Notes: a model not told the origin generated them from the sequence alone. A DNA stretch of 64,000 nt from Streptomyces polyasparticus (GCF_014493765.1 NZ_JACTVJ010000019.1:182030-246029); one strand, 5' to 3'. Counted from the stretch's first letter, positions 17,584-28,596 are shown. Translations and numbers: made by a program.

Positions 17584-18257
17584 GGCAGCCGCCAGTCCAC
17601 GGGCTGGGCACCCTGCTCGGCGAGCAGAGTGTTGACGCGGCTGAACGGCCGCGAGCCGAAGAAGCCGCGGTCGGCCGACATCGGGGACGGGTGTGCGGAC
17701 TCCACGGCCGGCAGCTGCCCGAGCAGCGGCCGCAGATTGCGGGCGTCGCGGCCCCACAGGACCGACACGAGCGGACGCCCGCGCGCGGCCAGCGCACGGA
17801 TCGCCTGCTCGGTGACCTCTTCCCAGCCCTTGCCGCGGTGGGCGGCGGGCCTGCGGGGCGCGGTGGTCAGCGCCCTGTTCAGGAGCAGCACGCCCTGCCG
17901 GGTCCACGGCGTCAGATCGCCGTTGGACGGCTGCGCGAGCCCTAGGTCCGAGTGCATCTCGCGGTAGATGTTGATCAGGCTGCCGGGCAGCGGCCTCACC
18001 TCGGGCGCCACCGAGAAGCTCAGCCCCACGGCATGCCCGGGCGTCGGATAGGGATCCTGTCCGACGATCAGCACCTTCACCTCGTCGAAGGGCTGCTGGA
18101 ATGCGCGCAGCACATTCGGGCCCGCCGGCAGATAGGTACGTCCCGCGCCGATCTCCGCGCGCAGGAAGTCGCCCATCGCGGCGATCCGTTCGGCCACGGG
18201 CTCAAGTGCCTTGGCCCAGCCGGGTTCGACGATCTCGTTCAATGGTCGTGCAGCCAC
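17580..18257 (-). CDS. ung: Uracil-DNA glycosylase, family 1
   Basis: A 225-residue UDG with the catalytic-water motif [17 protein letters not shown] (Asp68), LLLNRALTT (uracil contact) and the DNA-intercalation motif [13 protein letters not shown] (His189). Length and order of motifs match family 1. It removes uracil from DNA in base-excision repair. First gene of a two-gene unit with the sugar kinase; Streptomyces often carries more than one ung paralogue and this may be the second copy. Confidence 0.97.
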   Translation of the reverse strand: MAARPLNEIVEPGWAKALEPVAERIAAMGDFLRAEIGAGRTYLPAGPNVLRAFQQPFDEVKVLIVGQDPYPTPGHAVGLSFSVAPEVRPLPGSLINIYREMHSDLGLAQPSNGDLTPWTRQGVLLLNRALTTAPRRPAAHRGKGWEEVTEQAIRALAARGRPLVSVLWGRDARNLRPLLGQLPAVESAHPSPMSADRGFFGSRPFSRVNTLLAEQGAQPVDWRLP

Positions 18258-18363
18258 GGGGTCACCTTAGTGGCGTAACGCACGCGCCGATCAACCGCGG
18301 TCGAAAGCGCGGCCCCCGGGCGGATGCGGCGCGCGTGCGCCGGATCCGCCCCGCGGCCGGCGC

Positions 18364-19446
18364 TCAGCCGATCGCCGCCGCCCGCACGCACAGGACGTCC
18401 GGCAGATGGGAGGCGAGCAGCTGCCAGGAGTCGCCGTCGTCCGCACTCGCGAACACCTCGCCGTTGCGATTCCCGAAGTACACCCCCGCCGGGTCCAGAT
18501 CGTCGGTGCACAGGGCGTCCCGAAGGACCGTCCCGTAGTGATCGCCTTCGGGAAGGCCGGCCGTCAGCGGCTCCCACGAAGCGCCCGCGTCGGTGGTCCG
18601 GTACACGCGGCAGCGGCGTCCTGCCGGGACCCGGTCCGCGTCGGCGTTGATCGGGAACACATAGGCCGTATCGCCGCGATGCGGATGCGCCGCCGCCGCG
18701 AAACCGAAGTCGGACGGCAGGCCGGAACCGATGTCGACCCACTTCGCCCCCGCGTCGTCGCTGCGGAACACCCCCCAGTGGTTCTGCAGATAGAGCCGGT
18801 CGGGGTCGACCGCGTCCCGCGTCACCTTGTGCACGCACTGGCCGAACTCGGGATTCGGGTCGGGCAGGAACACCGCGGACACCCCGGAGTTGGCGGGCGC
18901 CCAGCTCTGCCCGCCGTCCTGCGTGCGGAAGACCCCGGCCGTGGACACGGCCACCGTGATCGACTGTGGATCGCGCGCGTCCGTCAGGATCGTGTGCAGC
19001 CCCTCACCGCCGCCGCCCGGCACCCACTTGGAGCGGGTCGGGTGCTCCCACAACGGGCGTACGAGCTCGAAACTCTCGCCGCGGTCCTCCGAGCGGTACA
19101 GCGCGGCCGGCTCGGTGCCCGCCCAGACGACGTCCTCCTCGGCCGCCGACGGGTGCAGCTGCCAGACCCGCTCCAGGGAGGCCTCGGTGTCCTGGGGGAA
19201 CTTCACCGCCGGCTTCGCGGGCTCGGTCCAGGACGCGCCGAGGTCGTCGGAGTGGAAGACGCTCGGACCCCAGTGGGCGCTGTCCCCGCCGACGAGGAGC
19301 CGGGGAGTGCCGCGCCGGGTGTCGATCGCGATCGAGTAGATCGCCTGTGCGTTGAAATGCGGGCCGTCGAACTCCCAGACGCCGGCGCGGCGACGTCCGA
19401 TGAAGAGTCCTTTGCGGGTGCCCACGGTCAGAAGTACCTCGGCCAT
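18364..19446 (-). CDS. BNR/sialidase-like beta-propeller protein
   Basis: A 360-residue cytosolic propeller. BNR Asp-box repeats (S-x-D-x-G-x-T-W) appear several times: HSDDLGASWTEP, RSEDRGESFELV, RTQDGGQSWAPA, RSDDAGAKWVDI, RTTDAGASWEPL and SADDGDSWQLL. Six repeats support a six- or seven-bladed WD40/YVTN/BNR-like fold. Sialidase catalytic residues cannot be seen, so glycosidase activity should not be assumed. It stands alone. Confidence 0.88.
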   Translation of the reverse strand: MAEVLLTVGTRKGLFIGRRRAGVWEFDGPHFNAQAIYSIAIDTRRGTPRLLVGGDSAHWGPSVFHSDDLGASWTEPAKPAVKFPQDTEASLERVWQLHPSAAEEDVVWAGTEPAALYRSEDRGESFELVRPLWEHPTRSKWVPGGGGEGLHTILTDARDPQSITVAVSTAGVFRTQDGGQSWAPANSGVSAVFLPDPNPEFGQCVHKVTRDAVDPDRLYLQNHWGVFRSDDAGAKWVDIGSGLPSDFGFAAAAHPHRGDTAYVFPINADADRVPAGRRCRVYRTTDAGASWEPLTAGLPEGDHYGTVLRDALCTDDLDPAGVYFGNRNGEVFASADDGDSWQLLASHLPDVLCVRAAAIG

Positions 19447-19593
19447 CTCCGGCCACCTCCGTCAGGTCGGTCGACTTCGTTGTCCACGACGTGCGCTCAG
19501 TTTGCACCCGGGCACTGACAACAGCGCCCGAAACGGGCTTGACCTGCTCGTTTCGCAGTATTCCGGGTGCTGTGCCGACGGCGGCCGTTCCCG

Positions 19594-20505
19594 CTAATCC
19601 CGTACCTGCGAGGCCAGCTCGGCGATACCCTCCGGGCCCACGCGGCAGCAGCCGCCGACCAGACGCGCCCCGTCCCGCACCCAGCCGGCCGCCCGGCCCT
19701 CGGCGGTGAACGTCGCGGGACCGCGCCAGGAGCGCCGTACGGCATCCCACCGCTCGCCGCTGTTGGGGTACACCACGACCGGCTTGCCCGTGATCCGTGC
19801 GGCGAGCGGCACCGCGGCGTCGGCGTCCTGCGGTGCGCAGCAGTTGACCCCCACCGCGATCACCTCGTCCGCGTCGGCGGCCAGGGCGAACGCCTCCTCC
19901 AGCGGCTGTCCGGCGCGGGTCAGCCCGCCCGCCACGCTGAACGACAGCCACGCCGGCACCCCGAGCCCGCGCACGGCCCGTACAAGGGCCCGCGCCTCTT
20001 CCGCGTCCGGCACGGTCTCCAGGGCCAGGACGTCCGGCTCCGCGGCGGCGAGCACTTCGAGCCGCGGCCGGTGGAAGCGCTCGAGCTCCGCCACGCTCAG
20101 CCCGTAGCGACCCCGGTACTCGGAACCGTCCGCGAGCAGCGCCCCGTAGGGCCCGGCGGAAGCGGCCACCCACAGCGGACGGCTCACACCTTCCATACGA
20201 GCCAGGTCGGCGGCCTCGCGCGCCAACCGCACGCTCAGAGCGAGGAGTTCGGTGGTGCGGCCTGCGTCGATCCCCTGCGCCGCGAAGCCCTCGTACGTCG
20301 CCTGGTACGAGGCCGTGGTCGCCACACTCGCGTCCGCGCGGAAGTACGCGAGATGCGCCGCGCGCACCGCGTCGGGACGGTCGGCGAGCAGCCGCGCCGA
20401 CCACAGCGCGTCGCTCAGATCGTGGCCGTCGGCCTCCAGCTGGTTCGACAGACCGCCGTCGAGCACCACCGGCCTCGCCGCAAGAGCCTGCGCAAAGGTG
20501 ACCAT
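19594..20505 (-). CDS. mmuM: Homocysteine S-methyltransferase
   Basis: A 303-residue pterin-independent homocysteine methyltransferase. It opens VVLDGGLSNQLEADGHDL, has TTASYQATYEGF, and carries the three zinc-binding cysteines as VGVNCCAPQ (residue about 217) and LVGGCCRVGPEGI (GGCC at 284-287). It methylates homocysteine to methionine using S-methylmethionine or SAM in the cytosol. It is divergent from aroQ with a 50-bp shared promoter region. Confidence 0.95.
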   Translation of the reverse strand: MVTFAQALAARPVVLDGGLSNQLEADGHDLSDALWSARLLADRPDAVRAAHLAYFRADASVATTASYQATYEGFAAQGIDAGRTTELLALSVRLAREAADLARMEGVSRPLWVAASAGPYGALLADGSEYRGRYGLSVAELERFHRPRLEVLAAAEPDVLALETVPDAEEARALVRAVRGLGVPAWLSFSVAGGLTRAGQPLEEAFALAADADEVIAVGVNCCAPQDADAAVPLAARITGKPVVVYPNSGERWDAVRRSWRGPATFTAEGRAAGWVRDGARLVGGCCRVGPEGIAELASQVRD

Positions 20506-20555
20506 GCTTCGACGCTAGCCCCTGTCCGGCCGCGGGACCGCCGTAGTCTGTGACC

Positions 20556-21014
20556 ATGGCTTCCGTACTGGTCCTCAACGGCCCCAATCTGAACCTCCTC
20601 GGCACCCGCGAGCCGGGCATCTACGGCGCGCAGACCCTCAAGGACGTCGAGGCGCTCTGCCAGGAGACCGCCGAGGCGCTCGGGCACGTCGCCGACTGCC
20701 GGCAGTCCAACCACGAGGGCCAGTTGATCGACTGGATCCATGAGGCGGGGGACCGCCAGAAGTCCGGCGGTCTGATCGGCGCGGTGTTCAACGCCGGCGC
20801 GTACACCCACACCTCCGTCGCCCTGCACGACGCGATCAAGGGCACCGGACTGCGGGTCATCGAGGTGCACATCTCGAACGTGCACGCCCGTGAGTCCTTC
20901 CGCCACCACTCCTACCTCTCGCCCGCCGCCGCCGGCATCGTCGTCGGCTTCGGAACGGACGGCTACCGGCTCGCGATCGAAGGACTGCACCGGCTGCACA
21001 CCGCGTCCGCATAG
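20556..21014 (+). CDS. aroQ: Type II 3-dehydroquinate dehydratase
   Basis: A 152-residue dodecameric-type dehydroquinase. [17 protein letters not shown] carries the catalytic Arg and Tyr, [17 protein letters not shown] the substrate loop, and [19 protein letters not shown] the catalytic His. It performs the third step of the shikimate pathway. The other aro genes are not adjacent, suggesting a second, stand-alone aroQ. ATG at 20556 is chosen; a GTG lies six bases earlier. Confidence 0.97.
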   Translation: MASVLVLNGPNLNLLGTREPGIYGAQTLKDVEALCQETAEALGHVADCRQSNHEGQLIDWIHEAGDRQKSGGLIGAVFNAGAYTHTSVALHDAIKGTGLRVIEVHISNVHARESFRHHSYLSPAAAGIVVGFGTDGYRLAIEGLHRLHTASA

Positions 21015-21111
21015 CCGCCCGCCCGCCCGAACCGGAGGCCGGATCGCGGAACCGCCGAGCGTGCGGAGTGCGTTGTCCAGACAGCGGCATCACCGATGCG
21101 AGGGGGAGAAC

Positions 21112-22191
21112 ATGGCGGCTTCCGGAGCGGTACGGATCGACGGCGACAGGCTGCGGCTGCCGGGCGGCGTCAGCGTGCAGTTCATGCGGACGCTGAGGCT
21201 GCCCGAGACGGGCACGCATGCGCTGCCTCCCGGCCTCGGCGCCTTCCCGCTGCGGCGTGTGGAGGACTTCCCCGATACGGCCCCCGAGGAATGGCTGCGG
21301 CGCGGCGGCGTGCTGCTGCCGGTGTACATGCGCGAGGCCATGTGGCTGAGTTTCTCGGGGAGTTCGGAGCCCGCCGCCCTTCAGGTGGGCGTCGGCAAGG
21401 TGTGCGCCGTCTCCGGAAAGCCCTGGCGCGACAAGCTGAAGCGCCATCCGCAGAACTATGTGGTGCTGCCCCGCCAGCCCTGGCTGGACGGGATCAACTC
21501 CGGCAAGGGCACGGTCCGCCAGTTCGTCGCCGTGCCGCTCGGCCTGGGCGCGACCGTCGAGGGCCAGGTGACCGGCGAGGAGCACTGGGGCGGCGTACAG
21601 CTGCAGTCGTTCCCGCTCGACGACCAGGTCCTCGAGCAGTGGCGCGCGGAGCAGCGCAGGCTCGCCGCCGAGCGGTCCGCGCGGATGCGCTCGGGCGGAT
21701 ACGGCGCGATGCCGGCCGCACCCGGCGCGATGCCCGCACCTGCCGCGGCACCGCCTTCGATGGCGGCCGCGCCCCTGATGGCCCGGGCTCCGGGCCCGCG
21801 TCCCGCAGCCCCCGCGATGGGTCTCGGTGTCGGCGGCTCCATGCGCCAGGAGGTCTACAAGGACGACCGCCCCGCATCCGACTGGTCCCGGACGCCCGCG
21901 GCCCGGGTGTTCGTCCATCTGGTCACGCCGCCCGAGTGGCGTCGTATCACCGGGGAGGCACCCCCGCCCTCGCCGGTGGACCGGGCGGCGTACACCCGCG
22001 CGGGTCTGCCCTGGTTCGACTACTACGACGAGGACGGCACGGACGTGGCACCCACCGACACCCTCGGCGGCGTGAAGCCGGTGGGGGAGTGGCTTGGCGA
22101 TGACCACGAGCCGTGGCAGCAGCCGCACCCCGGCCAGATCAAGCCGCTGGGGGACGCTCCGGGCAAGCCCGTGTCCGACGGCGACTGGTGA
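21112..22191 (+). CDS. Conserved hypothetical protein with Ala/Pro linker
   Basis: A 359-residue protein with no signal peptide or membrane helix. Residues 1-190 form a compact globular part (RLPGGVSVQFMRTLRLPETG, VYMREAMWLSFSG, LPRQPWLDGINSGKGTVRQFVA). Residues about 200-245 are a low-complexity Ala/Met/Pro linker with repeated APxAMxAA. The C-terminal part contains RVFVHLVTPPEWRRITGEAPP and an acidic WFDYYDEDGTD. AGGGGGAG precedes the ATG. I recognise it only as a conserved actinomycete protein; the QFMRTLRLP and MWLSF segments suggest an enzyme-like domain, but none could be named. Confidence 0.75.
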   Translation: MAASGAVRIDGDRLRLPGGVSVQFMRTLRLPETGTHALPPGLGAFPLRRVEDFPDTAPEEWLRRGGVLLPVYMREAMWLSFSGSSEPAALQVGVGKVCAVSGKPWRDKLKRHPQNYVVLPRQPWLDGINSGKGTVRQFVAVPLGLGATVEGQVTGEEHWGGVQLQSFPLDDQVLEQWRAEQRRLAAERSARMRSGGYGAMPAAPGAMPAPAAAPPSMAAAPLMARAPGPRPAAPAMGLGVGGSMRQEVYKDDRPASDWSRTPAARVFVHLVTPPEWRRITGEAPPPSPVDRAAYTRAGLPWFDYYDEDGTDVAPTDTLGGVKPVGEWLGDDHEPWQQPHPGQIKPLGDAPGKPVSDGDW

Positions 22192-22210
22192 ACTGCCGCG
22201 CCGGGCGCCT

Positions 22211-22630
22211 TCACACGGTCGGTTCCACCTCGCCCACCCGGGTGGCAAGCACCTGCCACCCGGCCGGCTCCTCGTGCACCCAGGTCCGGGTGCACAACAC
22301 CCGTGCCTCGAAGGGCACTCCGTCGCAGTGACCGCGGGCCGAGAGCACGGTCCGCGTCACGCCTGTGGCACCCGCGACGGTGGCCACGGTCTCCTCGGGG
22401 TCGATCGCGTCCACGACCAGGGCTCCCGTACGAAAGGCCTCGGCCTCCTGTTCCCCGGCGTGGCAGCGGCCGTCGGGGCGCACCGACACCAGCTGCGGAT
22501 GGAACAGGCCGCGTAACCCGGTCAGATCGCCTGCCCTCACGGCATGCCTCAACCGGCGCTCCGCCGCCAGGAGTTCCGCTGCGGGGAACTCGTCCGCCCG
22601 CTGCTGCTGTACACACCCGCTCGGTTCCAC
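22211..22630 (-). CDS. NTF2-like / DUF4440-type protein
   Basis: A 139-residue protein. After a short tail comes the NTF2-fold pattern: AAERRLRHAVRAGDLTGLRGLFHPQLVSVRPDGR, TGALVVDAIDPEE, VTRTVLSARG and WVHEEPAGWQVLATRVG. No function can be assigned beyond a small-molecule-binding or isomerase-like fold. It is monocistronic and convergent with the preceding hypothetical gene. Confidence 0.78.
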   Translation of the reverse strand: MEPSGCVQQQRADEFPAAELLAAERRLRHAVRAGDLTGLRGLFHPQLVSVRPDGRCHAGEQEAEAFRTGALVVDAIDPEETVATVAGATGVTRTVLSARGHCDGVPFEARVLCTRTWVHEEPAGWQVLATRVGEVEPTV

Positions 22631-22777
22631 AGGCCACCTCTCGTCTCGGGTGGCGCACTGTATCCGTACCGCCGTCCCGGGCCGAAGTCGCCCACAGGGG
22701 CGCGCAGATGCACGGGGGCGCCTCGGCCCAGGGCTGCGTCCGGCGGGTGCCTGACCGGGCGTTGGCGAAGGACCTGA

Positions 22778-23191
22778 TCAGGCGTACGCCTTGACCATGG
22801 CCTGAGCGACCATGACGTCCTCCTCCACCGTGCCGCCGGACACGCCGACAGCGCCGATGATCCGGCCGTCCGCGTCCTTCAGCGGCAGACCGCCGCCGAA
22901 CGAGACCAGACCGCCGTTGCTGCGGTCGATGCCGTACGCGGTGTCGCCGGGCTTGGTGATGTCGCCAAGATCGGCGCTCGGTATGCGGAACATGACCGAG
23001 GTGCGGGCCTTCTTGAGGGCGAGGTCGATCGAGCCCAGCCAGGCGTCGTCCATCCGCGAGAACTGCAGCAGATGCGCGCCGCCGTCGAGGATCGCGAGGT
23101 TCATGTCGACGCCGAGCTGCGCGGCGGACGCGCGGCCGGCCTCGATCATGCGGTTCGCGGTGTCGAGGGTGAGGGTGTTGGTGCTGGTCAT
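22778..23191 (-). CDS. GlcG/HbpS family heme-binding-like protein
   Basis: A 137-residue protein of the GlcG/HbpS family: LDTANRMIEAGRASAAQLGV, then NLAILDGGAHLLQFSRMDDAW, and the core SFGGGLPLKDADGRIIGAVGVSGG. HbpS in Streptomyces is an extracellular heme/iron-responsive octamer acting with SenS/SenR, but this copy has no signal peptide and no SenS/SenR beside it, so it is more like cytosolic GlcG relatives. It follows the truncated hydrolase gene in the same direction. Confidence 0.88.
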   Translation of the reverse strand: MTSTNTLTLDTANRMIEAGRASAAQLGVDMNLAILDGGAHLLQFSRMDDAWLGSIDLALKKARTSVMFRIPSADLGDITKPGDTAYGIDRSNGGLVSFGGGLPLKDADGRIIGAVGVSGGTVEEDVMVAQAMVKAYA

Positions 23192-23225
23192 GGTGTGCCT
23201 TTCTCGGTGGGGGAGTGGAACTGGT

Positions 23226-24110
23226 TCAGGGAGCGAAGTGGCGGGCCACCGTCGCCTCGTCCACGTCTTCGAGGCGGGCCGGGGACCAGCGCGGGCTGCG
23301 GTCCTTGTCGACGACCAGGGCCCGTACGCCCTCGGGGAGATCGGGGCCGCCGAGGGTGGCGCACGCGATGTGCAGCTCCTGGTCGAGCGCGGCCTCCAGG
23401 GAGGGCAGGCGGCGGGCCCGGCGCAGGGCGCGCAGGGTGACCTTGAGCGAGGTGGGGGAGTGGCCGAGGATGCGCGTCGCCGCCTCCTTCGCCGCGGGGA
23501 CGCCCGAGTCGGTCAGGCGCTGCACGATCTCCTCGACGGTGTCGGCCGCGTAGCACGTGTCGATCCAGTCGCGGTGTGCGAGCAGCTCGCTGTCGCGTGC
23601 GGGCCGCGTGAAGTCCCGTACGGCATCGGTGAGTTCACGGGTGGCGAGCGCGGCGAGGAAGCCGGGCAGCTGCGCCTGCGGCACGCAGTGGTCGGCGAAG
23701 CCGAGCGCGATGGCGTCGGCGCCGGTCATCGCGTCCGCGGTGAGCGCGAGATGGGTGCCGAGCTCGCCCGGGGCGCGGCTGAGCAGCCAGGTGCCGCCGA
23801 CGTCGGGGACGAACCCGATGGCGACCTCGGGCATCGCGATCCGGGAGCGCTCGGTGACGACGCGCACCGAGCCGTGCGCCGAGAGGCCGACGCCGCCGCC
23901 CATCACGATGCCGTCCATGAGGGCCACGTACGGCTTCGGGTAGTGCGCGATACGGGAGTTGAGCGCGTACTCCTGGGTCCAGAAGAGGCGGGACGGCGTG
24001 GGGTCGCCGAGCGCCGACTCACGGAAGACCCGGATGTCGCCGCCCGCGCACAGGCCCCGCTCGCCCGCGCCGTCGAGGACGATCGCGGTGACGTCGGTGT
24101 CGTCCGCTCG
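23226..24110 (-). pseudogene. 3-hydroxyisobutyryl-CoA hydrolase-like gene, 5' end missing
   Basis: About 294 residues of a crotonase-fold ECH_2 protein: GAGERGLCAGGDIR (oxyanion hole), DGIVMGGGVGLSAHGS and MPEVAIGFVPDVGG with the catalytic acid. The family length is about 340-350, and the first strand (normally ...ITLNRPKALNAL...) is absent. Family similarity stops at ADDTDVTAIVLDG, near 24110. Upstream the frame continues into foreign sequence to a GTG at 24173. The 5' end was therefore replaced by the 3' end of another gene. A chimeric protein could be made, but without the N-terminal strand it is probably inactive in valine catabolism. Confidence 0.82.
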
Positions 24111-24163
24111 GCATCTTCGGCGGAGCGCTGGCCGGCGGGATCTACCTGCTCGCCTTCGCCTGA
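24107..24163 (+). pseudogene. 3' tail of a membrane-protein gene left by a deletion
   Basis: The plus strand reads LGIFGGALAGGIYLLAFA then stop, a typical last transmembrane helix of an inner-membrane protein. No frame extends it leftward: it runs straight into the reverse strand of the hydrolase gene. A strong hairpin follows 43 bp later, the terminator expected after such a gene. The parent gene cannot be identified from 18 residues. Confidence 0.6.
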
Positions 24164-24205
24164 CCGGCTCCACGCGGAGTACGAGCCGACGCCACCCGGT
24201 ACTTC

Positions 24206-24250
24206 AAGTGGGCCGGTACCCCGTGCTGTTGCACAGGTACCGGCCCACTT
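24206..24250. terminator. Strong terminator hairpin
   Basis: Perfect 15-bp arms (AAGTGGGCCGGTACC / GGTACCGGCCCACTT) with a 15-base loop, between the membrane-protein tail and the end of the PTS gene. It serves the PTS gene (minus strand, stop 23 bp away) and formerly the lost plus-strand gene. Confidence 0.93.
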
Positions 24251-24272
24251 CGTGTACTCGGGAACGTACGGC

Positions 24273-25799
<1,527 letters not shown>

Positions 25800-27515
25800 T
25801 CAGCGCGCGTCGGCGAGGTGCTCCGCCAAGGCCGCCAGCCACAGTGCCACGGCCACCGCGCCCGGGTCCGGGTGGCCGAGCGCCCGCTCGCCCAGGTAGC
25901 TGGAGCGGCCGCGGCGCGCGGTGACCTCGGCGGTGGCGGCCGCGCCCTTGTCGGCGGCCTCCACCGCGCGGGCCAGCGCCGTCTCGCCGTCGAGGCCTTC
26001 GGACAGTGCCGTACGGAAGGCCGCTGCGGCCGGAAGGAGGGCGTCGAGCATGGTCCGGTCGCCCTGCTTCGCGCCTCCCAGGCGGGCGAGTTGCTCCGTG
26101 CCCGCGGCGAGCGCGTCGGCCCACGCGTCGGCCCACGCGTCGGCCGACGGGTGCTGCTCGCCTTCGAGCGCCGCGGCGGCCTTCACCAGGAGCACCGCGT
26201 ACAGCGGACCCGACGTACCGCCGATGGCGCGTCGCACGGACGCAGCCATGCCGCGCAGCACGGCGGCCGGGCTGTCCCCGTACGTGTCGTAGTCGCGCAG
26301 GATCGCCTCCGAGCCGCGCAGCAGGCTGATGCCGAGATCGCCGTCGCCGACCTCGCGGTCGAGCGCGGTGAGATGTGCCTCCGCTTCGGTCAGTGCGGCG
26401 CAGACGCCGGCGACCGGACCGCGCAGCGCCGCACGGCCACCGGTCACACCGCGGTCGTCGTCCCCGGCGCGCTCGGGTGCGACCGCCTTCGCCACCGTGG
26501 TCACCTCGCGCGCGGGACGTCCGAGGTGCGCTGCCGGCCAGGCCGGAGTCTCGGCGGGTGCGTCGAGGCGCGCGAGCATCGCATCGTCCACCGGCAGGAC
26601 GGAGAGGGAGACGCCGGGCATCTCCAGAGCGGTCAGGAAGTCGCCCGTCCACACGCGCTCCAGGACCAGGCCGCGATCGGCCAGCCAGGCGGCGCAGTCC
26701 CGCGTGACGATGGAGAGTTCCATCGGGGGCGTACCGCCGAGACCGTTCACCAGGAGCGCCACCCGGTCGCCCGCCTTGAGGCCGCGGTCCGCGGTGATCT
26801 GCTCCAGGAGGGTGGCGACGAGCGTCGCCGCAGGCGCGGCCGGCACCCGGCGCACCCCGGCCTCGCCGTGGATGCCGAGCCCCAACTCGAGCTCGCCGTC
26901 ACTCAGTTCGAAGCCGGGACGGCCCGCCGCGGGGACCGTGCACGAGCCGAGCGCGACACCCATGGTGCCCACGGCGGCGGCCGCCGCCTCGGCCTCACGG
27001 GCCACCTCGTCCAGGCTCGCGCCCGCCGCGGCCGCGGCGCCGGCGATCTTGTGGACCAGGACGGTGCCGGCCAGGCCGCGACGCCCCGCCGACTCGCCGT
27101 CGGCGGCGAGCGCGACATCGTCGCCGACCGTGACGGTCCGCACGGCGATGCCCTCGGCGCGGGCCAGTTCCGCCGCCAGGCCGAAGTTCAGACGGTCGCC
27201 GGTGTAGCTCTTGACGATCAGCAGGACGCCGGACGGACCGGCCACGGTGCGGATCGTGTCGAGGATGGTGTCGACCGAGGGGGAGGCGAACACATCGCCG
27301 CAGACCGCGGCGGTCAGCATGCCCTCGCCGACGTATCCGGCGTGCGCGGGCTCATGGCCCGAGCCGCCGCCGGAGACGATGGCCACGGTGTCCGTGCGGT
27401 GGGCGCGCACCGCGACGGTCTCACCTTCCAGGAGCGCGATCTCCGGATGGGCCCAGGCGAGGCCTTCCAGGGTGTCCCGTACGACCTGCTGGGCATCGTT
27501 GATCAGCTTCTTCAT
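25800..27515 (-). CDS. Single-chain dihydroxyacetone kinase (DhaK-DhaL fusion)
   Basis: A 571-residue ATP-dependent kinase. The DhaK half has VAIVSGGGSGHEPAHAGYVGEG (substrate loop) and GLGIHGEAG with His216, which forms the covalent hemiaminal with the substrate. The DhaL half has LDREVGDGDLGISLLRG (Mg/ATP aspartates; Leu where many have His) and GGTSGPLYAVLL. It phosphorylates dihydroxyacetone or a related ketose such as erythrulose in the cytosol. A short in-frame repeat encodes ADAW-ADAW (12-bp unit at about 26112-26146). It starts about 220 bp from arsM, divergently. Confidence 0.95.
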   Translation of the reverse strand: MKKLINDAQQVVRDTLEGLAWAHPEIALLEGETVAVRAHRTDTVAIVSGGGSGHEPAHAGYVGEGMLTAAVCGDVFASPSVDTILDTIRTVAGPSGVLLIVKSYTGDRLNFGLAAELARAEGIAVRTVTVGDDVALAADGESAGRRGLAGTVLVHKIAGAAAAAGASLDEVAREAEAAAAAVGTMGVALGSCTVPAAGRPGFELSDGELELGLGIHGEAGVRRVPAAPAATLVATLLEQITADRGLKAGDRVALLVNGLGGTPPMELSIVTRDCAAWLADRGLVLERVWTGDFLTALEMPGVSLSVLPVDDAMLARLDAPAETPAWPAAHLGRPAREVTTVAKAVAPERAGDDDRGVTGGRAALRGPVAGVCAALTEAEAHLTALDREVGDGDLGISLLRGSEAILRDYDTYGDSPAAVLRGMAASVRRAIGGTSGPLYAVLLVKAAAALEGEQHPSADAWADAWADALAAGTEQLARLGGAKQGDRTMLDALLPAAAAFRTALSEGLDGETALARAVEAADKGAAATAEVTARRGRSSYLGERALGHPDPGAVAVALWLAALAEHLADAR

Positions 27516-27664
27516 AGGGTGCTGCGACCTCTCACGTGCATCTCGGGTGTGCGTTGCCGTGGGCAAGAACCTATGGGGTGAGATCGCGCGGGCGCCCTGC
27601 CATTGGTCCCGACGGGGAAGGCGGTAAGACCCCTCTCGGGCCGGCTTCCTTGATTCCAAGGCCA

Positions 27665-27689
27665 TCTATGTTGACGAACGTCGATTCAG
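27665..27689. promoter_or_regulatory. ArsR-type operator upstream of arsM
   Basis: TCTATGTTGACG-AAC-GTCGAT-TCAG is an imperfect inverted repeat that matches the sequence upstream of the second arsR (36565-36589) at 22 of 25 positions. It lies 50 bp before the arsM start. This degree of identity 9 kb apart is best explained by a shared ArsR repressor. Confidence 0.8.
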
Positions 27690-27738
27690 GGAGGAGGGTG
27701 AGCTGTATCCACATCCATCGAAACAGCGAGGAGTCGCC

Positions 27739-28596
27739 ATGACTTCGATCGGGCAGAAGGCGGACCGGGCCGCCGACCTCCGGGAGACGGTGCGCGCGGG
27801 CTATGCCGCGGCGGCGCTCAAGGTCGTCGAGGGCGGGGTCGCGTGTTGCGGGTCCGGGGCGGTCGAGATCGATGAGAACTTCGGGTCCGGTCTCTACGGG
27901 GCCGAGGAGCGCGAGTCGCTGCCGGCCGAGGCGGTCGCCGCCTCCCTGGGCTGCGGCAACCCGCTCGTCGTCGCCGAACTGCACGAAGGCGAAAGGGTGC
28001 TGGACCTCGGCTCGGGCGGCGGCATCGATGTGCTTCTGTCCGCCCGCCGCGTCGGAGCGAGCGGCAAGGCGTACGGGCTCGACATGACCGAGGAGATGCT
28101 CGCGCTCGCCCTGGCCAACAAGGAGAAGGCCGGGGCGGACAACGTCGAGTTCCTCAAGGGCACCATCGAGGCCATCCCGCTGCCTGCGAACACCATCGAC
28201 GTCGTTATCTCCAACTGCGTGATCAATCTGTCCGTCGACAAGCCCGCCGTGTTCGCGGAGATGTTCCGCGTCCTGACGCCCGGAGGCCGTGTCGGCATCT
28301 CGGACGTCGTCGCCGAGGACAACCTCACCCCCGAGCAGCGCGCCGAGCGCGGCGACTATGTCGGCTGCATCGCGGGCGCACTGTCGCTCACCGAGTACCG
28401 CGAGGGCCTGGCGGCGGCCGGCTTCACCGCCATCGAGATCACCCCGACCCACTCGGTCGCCGACGGGATGCACTCGGCTGTCGTACGGGCGGTGAAGCCG
28501 ACGACTGCGGTGCGGCTTCCCTTCGCGGAAGGGGCCTCCGAGGCGCGCCTCGAAGGGAGTTCGGAGCAGGGCCGGGGGACTTCCTGCTGCGGTTGA
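27739..28596 (+). CDS. arsM: Arsenite methyltransferase
   Basis: A 285-residue SAM-dependent methyltransferase. Motif I is VLDLGSGGGIDVLL. The ArsM cysteines are present as Cys72 (GCGNP), Cys160 (VISNCVINLS) and Cys210 (YVGCIAG), with an extra pair Cys36-Cys37 near the N-terminus. It methylates As(III), giving volatile or less retained species. It ends in an unusual tail, GRGTSCCG, a further Cys pair outside the fold that could bind As(III). GAGGAG precedes the ATG. Controlled by the ArsR-type site upstream. It is the first gene of the arsenic island. Confidence 0.96.
   Translation: MTSIGQKADRAADLRETVRAGYAAAALKVVEGGVACCGSGAVEIDENFGSGLYGAEERESLPAEAVAASLGCGNPLVVAELHEGERVLDLGSGGGIDVLLSARRVGASGKAYGLDMTEEMLALALANKEKAGADNVEFLKGTIEAIPLPANTIDVVISNCVINLSVDKPAVFAEMFRVLTPGGRVGISDVVAEDNLTPEQRAERGDYVGCIAGALSLTEYREGLAAAGFTAIEITPTHSVADGMHSAVVRAVKPTTAVRLPFAEGASEARLEGSSEQGRGTSCCG

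Noticed and set aside
26112-26146. 12-bp triple repeat as a regulatory element
   Set aside because: It lies within the DhaL coding region, in frame (ADAWADAW), and is only a small coding expansion.
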